DNA from: Atrina japonica
Taxonomy: Eukaryota > Mollusca > Bivalvia > Pterioida > Pinnidae
NCBI GenBank assembly: GCA_030159075.1
Contig: BROG01000245.1
Location: forward strand, 586,501 to 650,500
Length of the DNA: 64,000 bases
Reading direction: 5' to 3'
The position numbers and the translations under genes are program-made. Shown one piece after another: positions 14,301-29,400 of this stretch. Below the pieces are notes generated by a model. It was not told the DNA's origin, ran no database searches, and worked only from the letters and a program-made list of their open reading frames with translations. Every line of letters begins with the position of its first letter. Position 1 is the first letter of the stretch.

Positions 14301-17300
14301 CACCTGTCTTGAGAGATCACATTTCAGTAGCAGATTGGGTGGTCTCTTATGACAGGTTCCACTGTACTTATATTTAGCTTCAGGTGATATCACCTTGTCC
14401 GTGTTGAAGTAATCCTTTGGAGATATAAAATATTACCAAATCACATTAACATCTGTACATATAAAAACAGAAAATTTGAACATTCTGACTAGATACACAT
14501 TGAACCTGTTAGATTTTTTAGTTTCTTGTTGTTCTAAATAACTTGAGAAATTTGAAAATTATCATTTCTGTTATATAATTATTATTTCTACAGAGGACTG
14601 GTCAGGATATGAAGAACCAGAATCACAAAAGAAAGAAATTTACCAGAAAAAACAAACATCACCTGTCAAAGAAAAGAAGTTCTTTACTAATGAAAAGGTT
14701 GTTAAAAACTTAGAAATTAGATATAGAATGATGTAAGAGAGAGAGAGAGAGAGAGAGATGTTCTAATGTTCATGAGACTGATATAAATTTGTGGCATTTC
14801 ACTTAGAGATAATTGCATCCCCATAAGTGCCCAGGGTTCAACAAAAATAGGTAAAATGTGTGAGCACTTATTGGGACTAGTTAAACATAAAATTGGCGTA
14901 AAGCAGTTAATTTTTTATGATGTATGGTGGTAAAGTAGTTGTAGTTAATACAGTGGACACCTATCGACATTCTTGTGTTGCTGGGGGCTAGAGATAAACT
15001 GTTAATTACATTTTTCTGGTCCACATCACCTTTTCAACCGACTAGAAAAGATACTTGATCGTATGTGAAAAAGGGGGAGGGGCACTTATAGGGACATGGG
15101 GACTTATTGGGTGGAATACAGTAGCTGTAATCAATAAACGAATAAACAAAATTTCACAAAACCTTAAACAATTTCCACTCAACACATGAAAGTGATATTG
15201 AGTTTTCTTTGTTTTAGGCACCATCAGATCAAAGTTCATCAAAGGAATTGGTCAGTAATGTTTGCTATTTCTGCAAGAAACGTCTATATATAATGGAAAG
15301 AATGAACATCGAGAATATTTTCTTTCACAGAAAATGTTTTAAATGTCATAAATGCAGCTGTGAGTTAAGCTTGGACGATTACAGAATGAAGAAATCTTCC
15401 TCAGGAGAAGGTAAAATTAAGATTGTATAGTCTGGTGCCATTTTATCCTGGGTCTAATTGTATTGCAATGTTTCTTATTTTCAGAGCATTATGTCATTTT
15501 TGAAGTCTATTAATTGCAGCAAATCATTACAACCATCCTGTTTTTCAGAGAGGCTTTATACAGTGCAACTTCTGAAAACCGATCCTTCTAGAAATCGATC
15601 TCTTCCTGATACAGATCATGTTGCCGAAGTCCGGATTTTCCTCTATTATTTTATAGTGAAAAAAACTTCTGAAAACTGATCCCTCTGAATTCCGGACACC
15701 AGACAAATTTTCACAGTGAAATCATGTTAATATACTTAAAATTCCCTCCGAATGCTGACCTTACCTGTCGCGACTTTGCATCGCAGTTCAAAGTGACAGA
15801 GATCATTAACATGTGCATGATTTCACATCTGTATATTCCCATGTACACAAGTAATTTGCCTGGGGTCATTTCACATTTGTATAACTTGCTGTTTTTCGAT
15901 TGATATTAACGGTAATTAACTGGACGTTTGAAAAAGGATTTCTATCCAAATTAAACAAAGGTACCTTGATTTTTTTTAACTGCATGGCACACTTCTCATT
16001 TCCAAATGTATGCTTATTGATGCATAATTATAGAAATAGTTTTGTGGTAAATGATGAATTAAAAATTTATAGATCTACCAAGCTGTTAATAGATTATGTT
16101 GTATTAAAACATTTATCAACAAGCCATGGAAAGTACTTACAAGTGTCCCGTAAGACAGTATCTCACAAGAGCCTCATTACTTGCAATAAGAATCTAAGTC
16201 AAATATTAATTTTTCAATTTAATTTTTTTTTTTACATCAGTCAAATTTCATAAAAACTTTAAAATCAACAAACACTACGTCTAAATAATGAAATTCAAAT
16301 GATCAACAAAGTATGAATTGACAAAAAACATCGATAAGATACACGAGGTACAAAGGTAAGTATACAGTACATATAAAAACTGAAACTGACCGGAATTATT
16401 GACTTTCGGTCAACTTCCAAAAATCTGAACCCTCCGAAAACCAGACAAAATTGACAGTCCAAATGAGGATCGGTTTTCAGAAGTTGCACTGTATATATAA
16501 ATGTCAGAAGATTCCCATTAGCATATCATGATTATTTTTTCTTCAAACTATTTTCATAAATGTGGCGATCATTTAGAAAACCTCAGGTACCAACCTTCCT
16601 TAAGATAGTCCTCATATTCTAGAAAATAAAGTTTGCTGTACAGAAACCACTTTCACAACCAGGCCAAGTTTACTTGGTCATATGAGCTCAAACATTATTG
16701 CCTGATTCCCACATAACCATGGTAACCCATTAACATTTGAGTTCACATGACCAAGTAAACTTGGCCTGGCAGTGAAAGTAAAAACTCTCTTACCACAATA
16801 AAAGGGGAAACCGCTTCAGAAAGCTTTCGCTACATGGCGGACTTTCAAACAAATGTAGAAAAAAAGAATGGTCACATTTCAGGAACCCTATTGCAGGAAC
16901 AAGGAAGAAAAATATGTTTGAACACATGACAAAAAAACCCCAACTATTGCTATTTACTTCATGATATGTGTCAGAAAACAGAAAATTGTTAAGTACTGTG
17001 ATACAGTGGAACACTGCTGTATATGTTTTACTCTACACTGTGATACAGTGGAACACTGCTGTATATGTTTACACTACACTGTGATACAGTGGAACACTGC
17101 TGTATATGTTTTACTCTACACTGTGATACAGTGGAACACTGCTGTATATGTTTACACTACACTGTGATACAGTGGAACACACTGCTGTATATGTTTTACT
17201 CTACACTGTGATACAGTGGAACACTGCTGTATATGTTTACACTACACTGTGATACAGTGGAACACACTGCTGTATATGTTTTACTCTACACTGTGATACA

Positions 17301-20300
17301 GTGGAACACTGCTGTATATGTTTTACTCTACACTGTGATACAGTGGAACACTGCTGTATATGTTTACACTACACTGTGATACAGTGGAACACTGCTGTAT
17401 ATGTTTTACTCTACACTGTGATACAGTGGAACACTGCTGTATATGTTTTACTCTACACTGTGATACAGTGGAACACTGCTGTATATGTTTTACTCTACAC
17501 TGTGATACAGTGGAACACTGCTGTATATGTTTACACTACACTGTGATACAGTGGAACACTGCTGTATATGTTTTTACTCTACACTGTGATACAGTGGAAC
17601 ACTGCTGTATATGTTTACACTACACTGTGATACAGTGGAACACTGCTGTATATGTTTTACTCTACACTGTGATACAGTGGAACACTGCTGTATATGTTTA
17701 CACTACACTGTGATACAGTGGAACACTGCTGTATATGTTTTACTCTACACTGTGATACAGTGGAACACTGCTGTATATGTTTACACTACACTGTGATTAC
17801 AGTGGAACACTACTGTATATGTTTACACTACACTGTGATACAGTGGAACACTGCTGTATATGTTTACACTACACTGTGATACAGTGGAACACTGCTGTAT
17901 ATGTTTTACACTACACTGTGATACAGTGGAACACTGCTGTATATGTTTTACTCTACACTGTGATACAGTGGAACACTGCTGTATATGTTTACACTACACT
18001 GTGATACAGTGGAACACTGCTGTATATGTTTTACACTACACTGTGATACAGTGGAACACTGCTGTATATGTTTTACACTACACTGTGATACAGTGGAACA
18101 CTGCTGTATATGTTTACACTACACTGTGATACAGTGGAACACTGCTGTATATGTTTTACACTACACTGTGATACAGTGGAACACTGCTGTATATGTTTTA
18201 CACTACACTGTGATACAGTGGAACACTGCTGTATATGTTTACACTACACTGTGATACAGTGGAACACTGCTGTATATGTTTTACACTACACTGTGGTACA
18301 GTGGAACACTGCTGTATATGTTTTACACCACACTGTGATACAGTGGAACACTGCTGTATATGTTTTACACTACACTGTGATACAGTGGAACACTGCTGTA
18401 TATGTTTTACTCTACACTGTGATACAGTGGAACACTGCTGTATATGTTTTACTCTACACTGTGATACAGTGGACACACTGCTGTATATGTTTACACTACA
18501 CTGTGATACAGTGGAACACTGCTGTATATGTTTTACACTACACTGTGATACAGTGGAACACTGCTGTATATGTTTTACACTACACTGTGATACAGTGGAA
18601 CACTGCTGTATATGTTTTACTCTACACTGTGATACAGTGGAACACTGCTGTATATGTTTTACACTACACTGTGATACAGTGGAACACTGCTGTATATGTT
18701 TACACTACACTGTGATACAGTGGAACACTGCTGTATATGTTTTACTCTACACTGTGATACAGTGGAACACTGCTGTATATGTTTTACTCTACACTGTGAT
18801 ACAGTGGAACACTGCTGTATATGTTTTACTCTACACTGTGATACAGTGGAACACTGCTGTATATGTTTTACTACACTGTGATACAGTGGAACACTGCTGT
18901 ATATGTTTACTCTACACTGTGATACAGTGGAACACTGCTGTATATGTTTTACTCTACACTGTGATACAGTGGAACACTGCTGTATATGTTTACACTACAC
19001 TGTGATACAGTGGAACACTGCTGTATATGTTTTACTCTACACTGTGATACAGTGGAACACTGCTGTATATGTTTACACTACACTGTGATACAGTGGAACA
19101 CTGCTGTATATGTTTTACACTACACTGTGATACAGTGGAACACTGCTGTATATGTTTACACTACACTGTGATACAGTGGAACACTGCTGTATATGTTTAC
19201 ACTACACTGTGATACAGTGGAACACTGCTGTATATGTTTTACACTACACTGTGATACAGTGGAACACTGCTGTATATGTTTACACTACACTGTGATACAG
19301 TGGAACACTGCTGTATATGTTTTACACTACACTGTGATACAGTGGAACACTGCTGTATATGTTTTACACTACACTGTGATACAGTGGAACACTGCTGTAT
19401 ATGTTTTACACTACACTGTGATACAGTGGAACACTGCTGTATATGTTTTACACTACACTGTGATACAGTGGAACACTGCTGTATATGTTTTACACTACAC
19501 TGTGATACAGTGGAACACTGCTGTATATGTTTACACTACACTGTGATACAGTGGAACACTGCTGTATATGTTTTACTCTACACTGTGATACAGTGGAACA
19601 CTGCTGTATATGTTTACACTACACTGTGATACAGTGGAACACTGCTGTATATGTTTTACACTACACTGTGATACAGTGGAACACTGCTGTATATGTTTAC
19701 ACTACACTGTGATACAGTGGAACACTGCTGTATATGTTTTACTCTACACTGTGATACAGTGGAACACTGCTGTATATGTTTTACACTACACTGTGATACA
19801 GTGGAACACTGCTGTATATGTTTACACTACACTGTGATACAGTGGAACACTGCTGTATATGTTTTACTCTACACTGTGATACAGTGGAACACTGCTGTAT
19901 ATGTTTACACTACACTGTGATACAGTGGAACACTGCTGTATATGTTTACACTACACTGTGATACAGTGGAACACTGCTGTATATGTTTACACTACACTGT
20001 GATACAGTGGAACACTGCTGTATATGTTTTATTCTACAGACAGTAGAACTCTTCTCTTTGAAAAAGGTAAAACTATGATTGTATGTGATACAAGGCTACA
20101 AAGAGTAGAATATTTATCTTTAGAAAGTAAAAAAGTGACTGTGTGTGATAATACAGACTAGTGCAGATAGGAAAATGAAAAATCATGACATAAAGAACAG
20201 TCTATGGGTATTTATAAATTTTATTTATAAAAAAAACTACCAGGAAAGGGACATGTTGGTAATAAATTTAGTGAAATCCATATAAATGATGTATTTTATA

Positions 20301-23300
20301 ATTCTTTTATAATTCATTTTAGTGAAATCCATGTAAGTGATGTATTTGATAACTCATTTTAGTGAAATCCATGTAAGTGATGTATTTGATAACTCATTTT
20401 AGTGAAGTTTTTCTGCCGACGTCATGCAGACTCCGCATTGTCCAGGTCAAGGCGTAAAGGATTTTTCAAAATATCTGCTGAAAAATTGAAGGTAATGTAT
20501 TTTGAAAAAATAATTTGTTTTGCTAATGTTTTGCCTTTTGAAATAGAATTTGTCAGGTGTGATGTTTTAGAACAAAACTGTCTTAAGAGAAAAAAATGTC
20601 TTGTATAACCTTAGGGTCTCTGATATATACGTAATAGGTACTACCTATGGAAAGGGGTAAAAAAAACATTCATCAGCAGTTTTCCATGTTGGTTTTTACA
20701 TGGTAATGTTCCATTTCTTATAAAACAAAATATTCACATGAACTCCGGCAAAGCCATGAAAGAAAGTTCAGCTCCTTTTTAAAAATGCAGGAAAAAGCAT
20801 TCATTGGGAGCATATTTGATCTCATAAGGGCAACACCTGGTACCTTATATCATCTAATGGTATCACTTATATTACCTTGTCATTGTCTGAATTCTGTTTC
20901 AGTTAGCATTTTAAGTCATAAAATGTTTATTTAATATGTTTAAGACAAAAATATATTACGCTTCCAATTTCTATATTGGTCCACTTGTCCATGTTATCAC
21001 TTTTGAATTGTAAGTTTTTGCTGAGGTTTATGAAAGGCATTTTTATGTTATTATTATGTTTATAGAAAGTGATGTGAAAAATAACAAAGGTACTATAAAG
21101 TTTTTGGTCAGGATTATTTGTCAGGTTTGGGCATAATTGGCTTTCAGAAACATATGCTGACCATGGAATGATTGTAAACAGTTGTGAAAGTATGAAAATG
21201 TACTGTACAAAAACATCAAATAGGATTTTTTTGGTCTTTTCATATGAATTTAATGCTTTGTTACTATTTATAAATATATGTCATGTATGTAGACTAACAA
21301 AAATCTAATTTTTTAAATATTGTAGATGAGTATAAGAAATGTTATGAACATGCAAACTTCTCCAGAAAGTGTAGAAGGTAATTTTTTTTTCTGTTTGCAC
21401 ATTATGCATGAAATTTTTAAATGTAATTTATCTACTGCTATTTTTGTGAAACATTTTTCTTCAGTCTAATTATTTATAACTGTTTGATTAGAGTTAAAGG
21501 GGTCTCTGTCACTGAGTGGTTAGAGAATCTTTAAGCTATGAAGTCTCTCAACTCTAGTCAGCATGGCTTCGAATCCTACTGGAACCTAAACTGATTTCAT
21601 GAGAAAGTTTACTTGCAAAGGCCAGTGGTCTCTTCCCAGGTACATTGCAACTAAATTCTTTCCTTTACCAATAAAAACTGGCTGCCACTGTATGACTGAA
21701 AAATTGTTGAGTGTGGCGTTAATTAACTTTTAAATTCAAAACAAAAAATAAAAAAGGTGAAAGTAAATAATCTTTAACTGGATCAAACTGCTTCATGGTA
21801 AGGCCATCTGAAAAAATCTTTGGTCTCTAGGCAACTGATTTTGAAAATATGGAAGGAAGGCTGTGTTTTTATTTATTTTGTTTTTCAATGGCATTTTTTA
21901 AGGGTTTCATGTTTTCTTTTTATGGATTATTGTCTTGCATCACTCCATTTACACATGAAAGTTCCTTTGATTGTATGCATGCTTCATTGATAATTTGTGC
22001 CCAGTTGTATCAAAGTAAGACAAAGTCAAAGACCCCATGGAACTGCTCTGATCTAAGCCAAGTGGCCTCTATATTTGATGATCTGTCTTCTAGTATCTTA
22101 AATTCATTTGTACATGTATCAGGAGAGAATTTATTTTCATCTCTAACATACAAATAGGTGGGTGATTTTTTTTATCATTTAGCAATAAAAACAAATCATA
22201 GGCCAAAATTTCAGAAGGACAGGACTGTCTGTGAACCAGATGAATTTTTGTCATACTTGTTACTCATAAGTGATAACCATCTTGAGTTTTGAAAAATAGA
22301 AGTATATTTGCTTTGTTTCTACAGTGCTTACTTTATGACAAAATGATTGTTTTGTAAATCTTCTATGTATTTAGCAATCTAATTGACAGCCGCTCTCTTA
22401 TCTCTCTCGTTCTCTTATCTCTCTCGTTCTCTTCTCTCTCTCGTTCTCTTCTCTCTCTCGTTCTCTTATCTCTCTCGTTCTCTTATCTCTCTAGTTCTCT
22501 TATCTCTCTCGTTCTCTCGTTCTCTTATCTCTCTCGTTTTCTGATATGACCATAGAGGATCTAACACAATCTGCTGTGGGGTCATGTGGTGATGACCTTT
22601 AGCAGACGTGTAATAATCAACCTATGAAATTGTGACTTACAAAGTGAATGGCAAAGCGATGTTATTTATTTTATAAAAAGGAAACCGTTAGTCCACAAAA
22701 TTCCATCGTAGCATCTTTGGAGATTCGAAACTATCCAAGGTTTTGAAAAGAATTCTCTTCTTGTGTATTTTGTGTGCTCAGGGTTGTTTGTAATGTTAAA
22801 AATGTTAATATCTCTTTGCCATTTGATAAACTTACAAGATTGTGTAAGTTGCATTTCAGTGGTAAAAAATGACACACTTACAAGGTCATGACCCCATAGC
22901 ATATTGTGTTAGATCCCATACACGACATATCAGAAAAATGGAGCTATTAGAGATTGGTTTTTAATTAGATTGGTATTAAGTGATTACCATTTAAATGGGT
23001 TTGACTGTATTAGACATTAATTATATTATATCCAAGTTATCAGATTTGAGCACACATTATATATGCTATATCCAAATTATCAGATCTGCAGTGTCATGAG
23101 CACACATTATATATATTATATCCAAGTTATAAGATCTGCAGTGTCATGAGCACAAATTACATATACTATATCCAAGTTATCAGATCTGCAGTGTCATGAG
23201 CACACATTATATATATTATATCCAAGTTATAAGATCTGCAGTGTCATGAGCACACATTATATATACTATATCCAAGTTATAAGATCTGCAGTGTCATGAG

Positions 23301-26300
23301 CACACATTATATATACTATATCCAAGTTATCAGATCTGCAGTATCATGAGGACCATTTTATATTTACTGTCACAGCATCAAAAAATTTGAAAGAATAATA
23401 TTTCACTTATTTCTTTGCAGCACCAGAAATAAGCCTTCCAAGCAGACCAGACTTCCTCCTAAGTAGAGTGTTGAAATCCTCAATACGAGCTGAATTCTAT
23501 AATAACTCTGAAGATATGACAGAGGAATCCACAAGTGAAAAAGTTGAAAAGTCCAGCTTGTCAGCTTTTGACCATGAGAGATCAAAAGGAGATTTTCAAG
23601 AGTCATCTGCTTCTGCAAATGTTGAAAAGAAATTTGACAAGAAATCATATGAGAGGGATGTTCAAAAGAAAGTTGAAGAGAAAACAGATGAGAGGGATAC
23701 TCGAAAAAAAATTTATCAAAAAGTAAATGAGAGGCATGCTCCAAGAAAAGTTATCAAGAAAACAGATGAGAGTGATGTTCAAAAGAAAGTTGAAGAGAAA
23801 GCAGATGAGAGGGATACTCCAAGAAAAGTTGACAAGAAGGCAGATGAGAGGGATGTTCAAAAGAAAGTTGAAGAGAAAGCAGATGAGAGAAGTCTTCCAA
23901 GAAAAGTGGAAGACAGCAGTAAAATGCCAGTGAATACCAACACTGTGTTAGACACATTCGACGCTCTTCAAAAGTTTGAAGAGGAAAGAGAGGAGTCTAG
24001 TTCTTTGTCTAGTTCTGAAGATGATTCTGAAGTTAATGAAGAGAAACAAAACAAGCAAGATCCAGAATGTGTAGAGGCACTAGAAAAACATGAGCTTCCT
24101 GCCAAGGAAGAAAAACCAGAGCAGGCAGAGGAAGTAAAAGAAAAACCACATGCAATAGATGATCTTGATGAAGTTGAAGAAAAGCCAGCTAAAATAGATA
24201 AGCCATTAAGAGTGTTAAAACCAGACAAATCTGATACACCTAAAAGTGTCCAAGAAATGAAAAATCGACCGGACTGTCCTCCTAGACTTTTTGTAAAACC
24301 AGAGGAATCCAACTCTTATTCAGGAGATAAGCCATCACACAAATCAACAATGGTTAGTAAATTAACAGACGACAATCCTGCTGACAATTTAGACAAGTCA
24401 GATATTTGGTTACCGCCACCTAGTGTTGAGAAGACTCGGTCAAGAACAGCTGATGATGTAAGTGATGAAGGGTCTAGCAAATTAGAAACAAACAGAGGTG
24501 CCAAAGAGGAAGGGCATGATTGGGAAGTTGTAAGCATGGAAGAACTAAAACCAAGGTAAACCCCTGTATATAAAGGATACACCATAATTCATTTTTGTGG
24601 TACTGAAACATTGGAGTGCAAAGTGATTTCAAGGGACAGTTGGTCACTATGACAACATTAACAATTTTATGGGAAAATATATATCATTGATTGAAGAACT
24701 TTTATGTTGTTATCCCATTTGTTTTTTTTTTTGTTTATTGTTATTTAACGTCCCACTCAAGAATATTTCACTCATATGGAGACGTCACCAAATGCCGGTG
24801 AAGGGCTTCAAATTTTGGCCTATGCTTGGCACTTACGGCCATTGAGCAGTGAGGGTTCTTTAACGTGCCGACACCTACTGTGACACGGGACCTCCAGTTT
24901 TTACTGTCTCATCCGAATGACAGGAAACCAACCTGCTGCCGGCGAGACTCGAACTCACGATCTCACGATCCAGAGTGGAGCGCGCTACCGACTATCCCAT
25001 TTGTGATTAGATATAAATGAGTAAAACAGTAATACACGTTCATAGAAAACAGTATTAAGTTCAGAATATACAGTTACCATGGTTACAAAGGATATTTTTA
25101 TGCACCGTCCCCTTCAAAGAAAAGGGATTTCATTGTCTGTTTAATATCTCATGAAGTCATTGCTTCATTGTTATAATTTTTCATATGCAGAATGTTTACT
25201 AGTAATAGATATAGATAACACTTACTGATTTTCAGGTCAAATGCTTAAATGTTACCAGGGGCAATGTAGTTTCTGTAATCTACAATTGGTGTATGCCAGA
25301 TATTTTGATATCCTTTTGTTTGATAGTGACAATATTTCATGCATATACATGGCTTGGTTATTGGTACTAGATGACCCCTGTTGATTTTCAAGCCATTGGC
25401 AAATGCAGTACTTTATATAATTGACATGGTTTTGAAAAGTGTTTTATGCCACACTCAACAATTTTTCAGTTATACGTTGGGGGCCAGTTTTTAATGGTGG
25501 AGGAGAGAACCTTGTCACCCAGGAAGAGACCATCAGTCTCTTCCCCAAGTAAATTGGCAAACTTTCTCACAAAAATCAGCTTAGGTTCTTCATGATGCTC
25601 TATTCACTTGGCCACACATAATTGATGTCTGCCTAGTCTCTTTAGAGCTCTTGTTCTTTCCTTGTGATGACCATGATGCTATTTCATATACTGGTACTTG
25701 CCTCTTGGTTCTATCTCTTTTGGGCAGTTGAAAGCCCCCATTTCCAATCAGAAATTAAAATGAAAAACCAGTATATATGTATAAGAAAACAGTAAATATT
25801 TTTTTATATTTGTAGCATATAAAATTCAGATACATTGTACACGGATTCACATTATAAATATTATAAAATTTCCTGATATAATTTCATGTCTTTTCTCCTT
25901 CCCCTTTTAAGTGGTGGTAAAGAAATCGTCACGGAACTTGCTGGAGCAAATTTGCAAAAAACACTACGAAGAAATGTAACAATTGGGGAGGCAAAAAATA
26001 TCTTTGAGAAATTCGCTGCTGGACCTATTGATCCTCCACCAGTACAGAGAGGTAAAATGAGGCCGAAATCAACACCTGCTAAAGGTAATAATAGTTAATA
26101 GATTTGTGAGATAATAAGTTTCAGTTTATATATATATATAAATAATTCTGTTTCTAGACATGTGAGAACAATAATTATCTATGTTGATATGTGTAACTAA
26201 TCTGTATCCAACTATTTATCTGTCTATCTATCTATCTATATATCTATCTTTTTATCTATCTATCTATCTATCTATCGATCCATCCATCTATCTGTATCTA

Positions 26301-26366
26301 TCTATCTATCTATCTATCTATCCATCCATCCATCCATCCATCTATATATATCTATCTATCTATCTA

Positions 26367-26425
<59 letters not shown>

Positions 26426-29400
26426 GACACTTATCATTTCATGTTTTGACATGTGAAACCAATCATTCTGTATCTAGACTATTGAAACTGATTGTTCTGT
26501 GTCTAGACAGGTGAAACTCATCATTCTGTATGGTGCCATGTGAGACATCCTTGGCATGTGAGACATATCATTCTTTTTTAACACATGAAACTGATCATTC
26601 TATGTCTAGGCATGTGATGCAGATCATTCTATCTCTAGGCATGTGATACAGATCATTCTATCTCTAGGCATGTGATCCAGATCATTTGATGTCTAGGCAT
26701 GTGATGTAGGTCTACTTTGTATAGGCATGTTATGCAGATCATTCTTTGTCTAGGCACATGATGCAGATATACTTTGTCTAGGCATGTGATTAGGATCATT
26801 GTTTGTCTAGGCATGTGATGCAGATCATTTGATGTCTAGGCATGTGATGCAGATCATTCTTTTTTCGAGTCATGTGATGTGATTCATTCTATGTCTAGGC
26901 ATTTGATGCAAATCATTCTTTGTCTAGGCTTTTGATGCAGATCATTCTATGTCTAGGCATGTGATGTGGATCATTCTATGTCTAGGCATGTGTTGCAGTT
27001 CATTCTTTTTATAGTCATTTGATGCTGATCATTCTATGTCCAGTCATATGATGCAGATCATTCTTTGTCTAGGCATGTGATATGGATCATTCTATGTCTA
27101 GGCATGTGTTGCAGATAATTCTATGTCTAGGTATGTGATACAGATCATTCTTTGTCTAGGCATGTTATGCTGATCATTCTATGTCTACACATGTGATGTG
27201 GATCATTCTATGTCTAGGCATGTGTTGCAGTTCATTCTGTTTATAGTCATTTGATGCTGATCATTCTCTGTCTAGGAATGTGATGCAGATCATTCTATGT
27301 TTACACATGTGATGCAGATCATTCTTTGTCTCAGCATGTGATGTGGATCATTCTTTGTCTAGGCATGTGAGGCAGATCATTCTATGTCTAGGCATGTGAA
27401 GCAGATCATTCTATCTCCTGGAATGTGATGCAGATCATTCTATGTCTAGGCATGTGATACAGATCATTCTATGTCTAGGCATTTAATGCAAATCATTCTT
27501 TGTCTAGGCATGTGATGAGGATCATTTTACCTCTAGGCATGTAATGCAGATCATTCTATGTCTAGGCATGTGATATGGATCATTCTAGGTCTAGGCATGT
27601 GTTGCAGTTCATTCTTTTTATAGTCATGTGATGCTGATCATTCTATATCTAGGCATTTGATACAGATCATTCTTTGTCTAGGCATGTGATGTGGATCACG
27701 GATCATTCTATGTCTAAGCAAGTGATGTAGATTATTCTTTGGGTAGGCATGTGATGTGGGTCATTTTTTGTTTAGGCAAGTAATGCAGATCATTCTGTGT
27801 CTAGGCATGTGATGCAGATCATTCTTTGTCTATACATATGATGTAGATCATTCTTTGTGTAGGCATGTGATGCAGATCATTCTTTCTAAACTTGTGAGAT
27901 AGATCATTCTTTCTAAACTTGTGAGGTGGATCATCTTAAAATGTTAAACATGCCCCTCTGTATCTGTCTATTGTATGATTTAAAATGCAAAACCATAAAT
28001 TACAAGTATGTTGTATATTCTATGATTTAAAATGCAAAACCATAAATTACAAGTATGTTGTATTATCCATGTCATTCATGACTTTTTATACATGTTAAAT
28101 TAATGTTGCTGTTTTTTATTTTTGTTGATTGTTCAATGACTTTTTGTTAAGAGTTTTTCACTTGAAATTTAAGAAAATGGTTTATATTGTAGCAGGGAAG
28201 CTATGGGATAAGAATCTTGGTGGTGACATCATACACGAGGAGAGTGAAGATAAGATAACTCTACGAAAGGAAATGGAAATTAAGGTTGTTATTATCAAAT
28301 CATGAATAATAATGAGTTTTACCATCTAAAAATAGGACTATAGTAAAATCAGCTAACATTTACCCCCCCCCCCCCCCCCCCCCCCTTCCCCAAATAAGAA
28401 CAAAAAAAACCACATAACCCTCCATCAAAAAATAATATTGTCATGTTGTTTATTTGCTATGTACAGTGGAATCTCATTCTGTCAAAATCGGATGAGTCGA
28501 AATTCCGGTTATGTCAAAGGGGAATGGGAAGTCTCGATTATTTTACTTTATATTTATACAACTTTTATTCTGGATATCTCGAATTTTTATCTAAAACTTT
28601 TGCTTATATTGAAGTATTTTTCTTGTCTGAAAGATCGAAATATTATAGAATTGTCACTAGTTATTTTGAAATTACCCTCTGTGGTTGAAGGTTTACATTT
28701 TGTATACAGAAATCATTGTATAAAATTAATTGTTTAGATGGAAAACATGGCCAATCAACTCTTGTAAATGAGCCAAGGTGAAAGTGCAATAAATAATTGC
28801 TTAATACAATTTGAATTAAGCAATAGGTCTATCTGTTTTATAATTAGAATAGAAAATACGTGAATTGAAAATTTGGGTTTTCTCCAATTTCAGGATGTTT
28901 TGAAGTAAACGTGGCCATCTTGTGAATTTCGAGATGACAAGATTCCACTATATAATGTAAAGAATTAGAATTGCATTAACAGTCAGAACTATTTTTATAC
29001 CTGGCACAGTTCATTACATAATGCCAGGCTTATGCATGTTCCTGCATGTATACCCAATAGAATCACTATTTTAAAAAAAAAAATGCCCTACTGCATATTC
29101 TATACATCTGTATGTATGGTGCATCATATATTTTGATTGAAAACAGTCATCTTCTGTATGTTATCCCTGTTGATTAGTTTTGCTAGGTAACCCAAATTAT
29201 CTTGTTTATTCTATAGCTGTTCACAAAGTAATTGATGTTTAACTTCAGACAAATGACCCTTTCTAACTTTCTAACTACTTTTACAGTGTATTGAAAATTT
29301 CTCAAAAACATAATGGTTAGCATTATAAAACCTGTAAAATCTTTACATTTTTTAAAATATAAACTTAATTTTGAGAATTTGCCCTCGTATTGCTTTGTCT

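Noticed and set aside
16961..19920. Many frames of the type FTLHCDTVEHCCIC, possible Cys-rich repeat protein
   Set aside because: They shift frame whenever a 41-bp unit replaces a 42-bp unit, with no start or splice logic; intronic minisatellite.
21849..22157. 102-codon + strand frame in the intron before exon 10
   Set aside because: No recognisable domain; it is not needed for phase and has no convincing splice pair.
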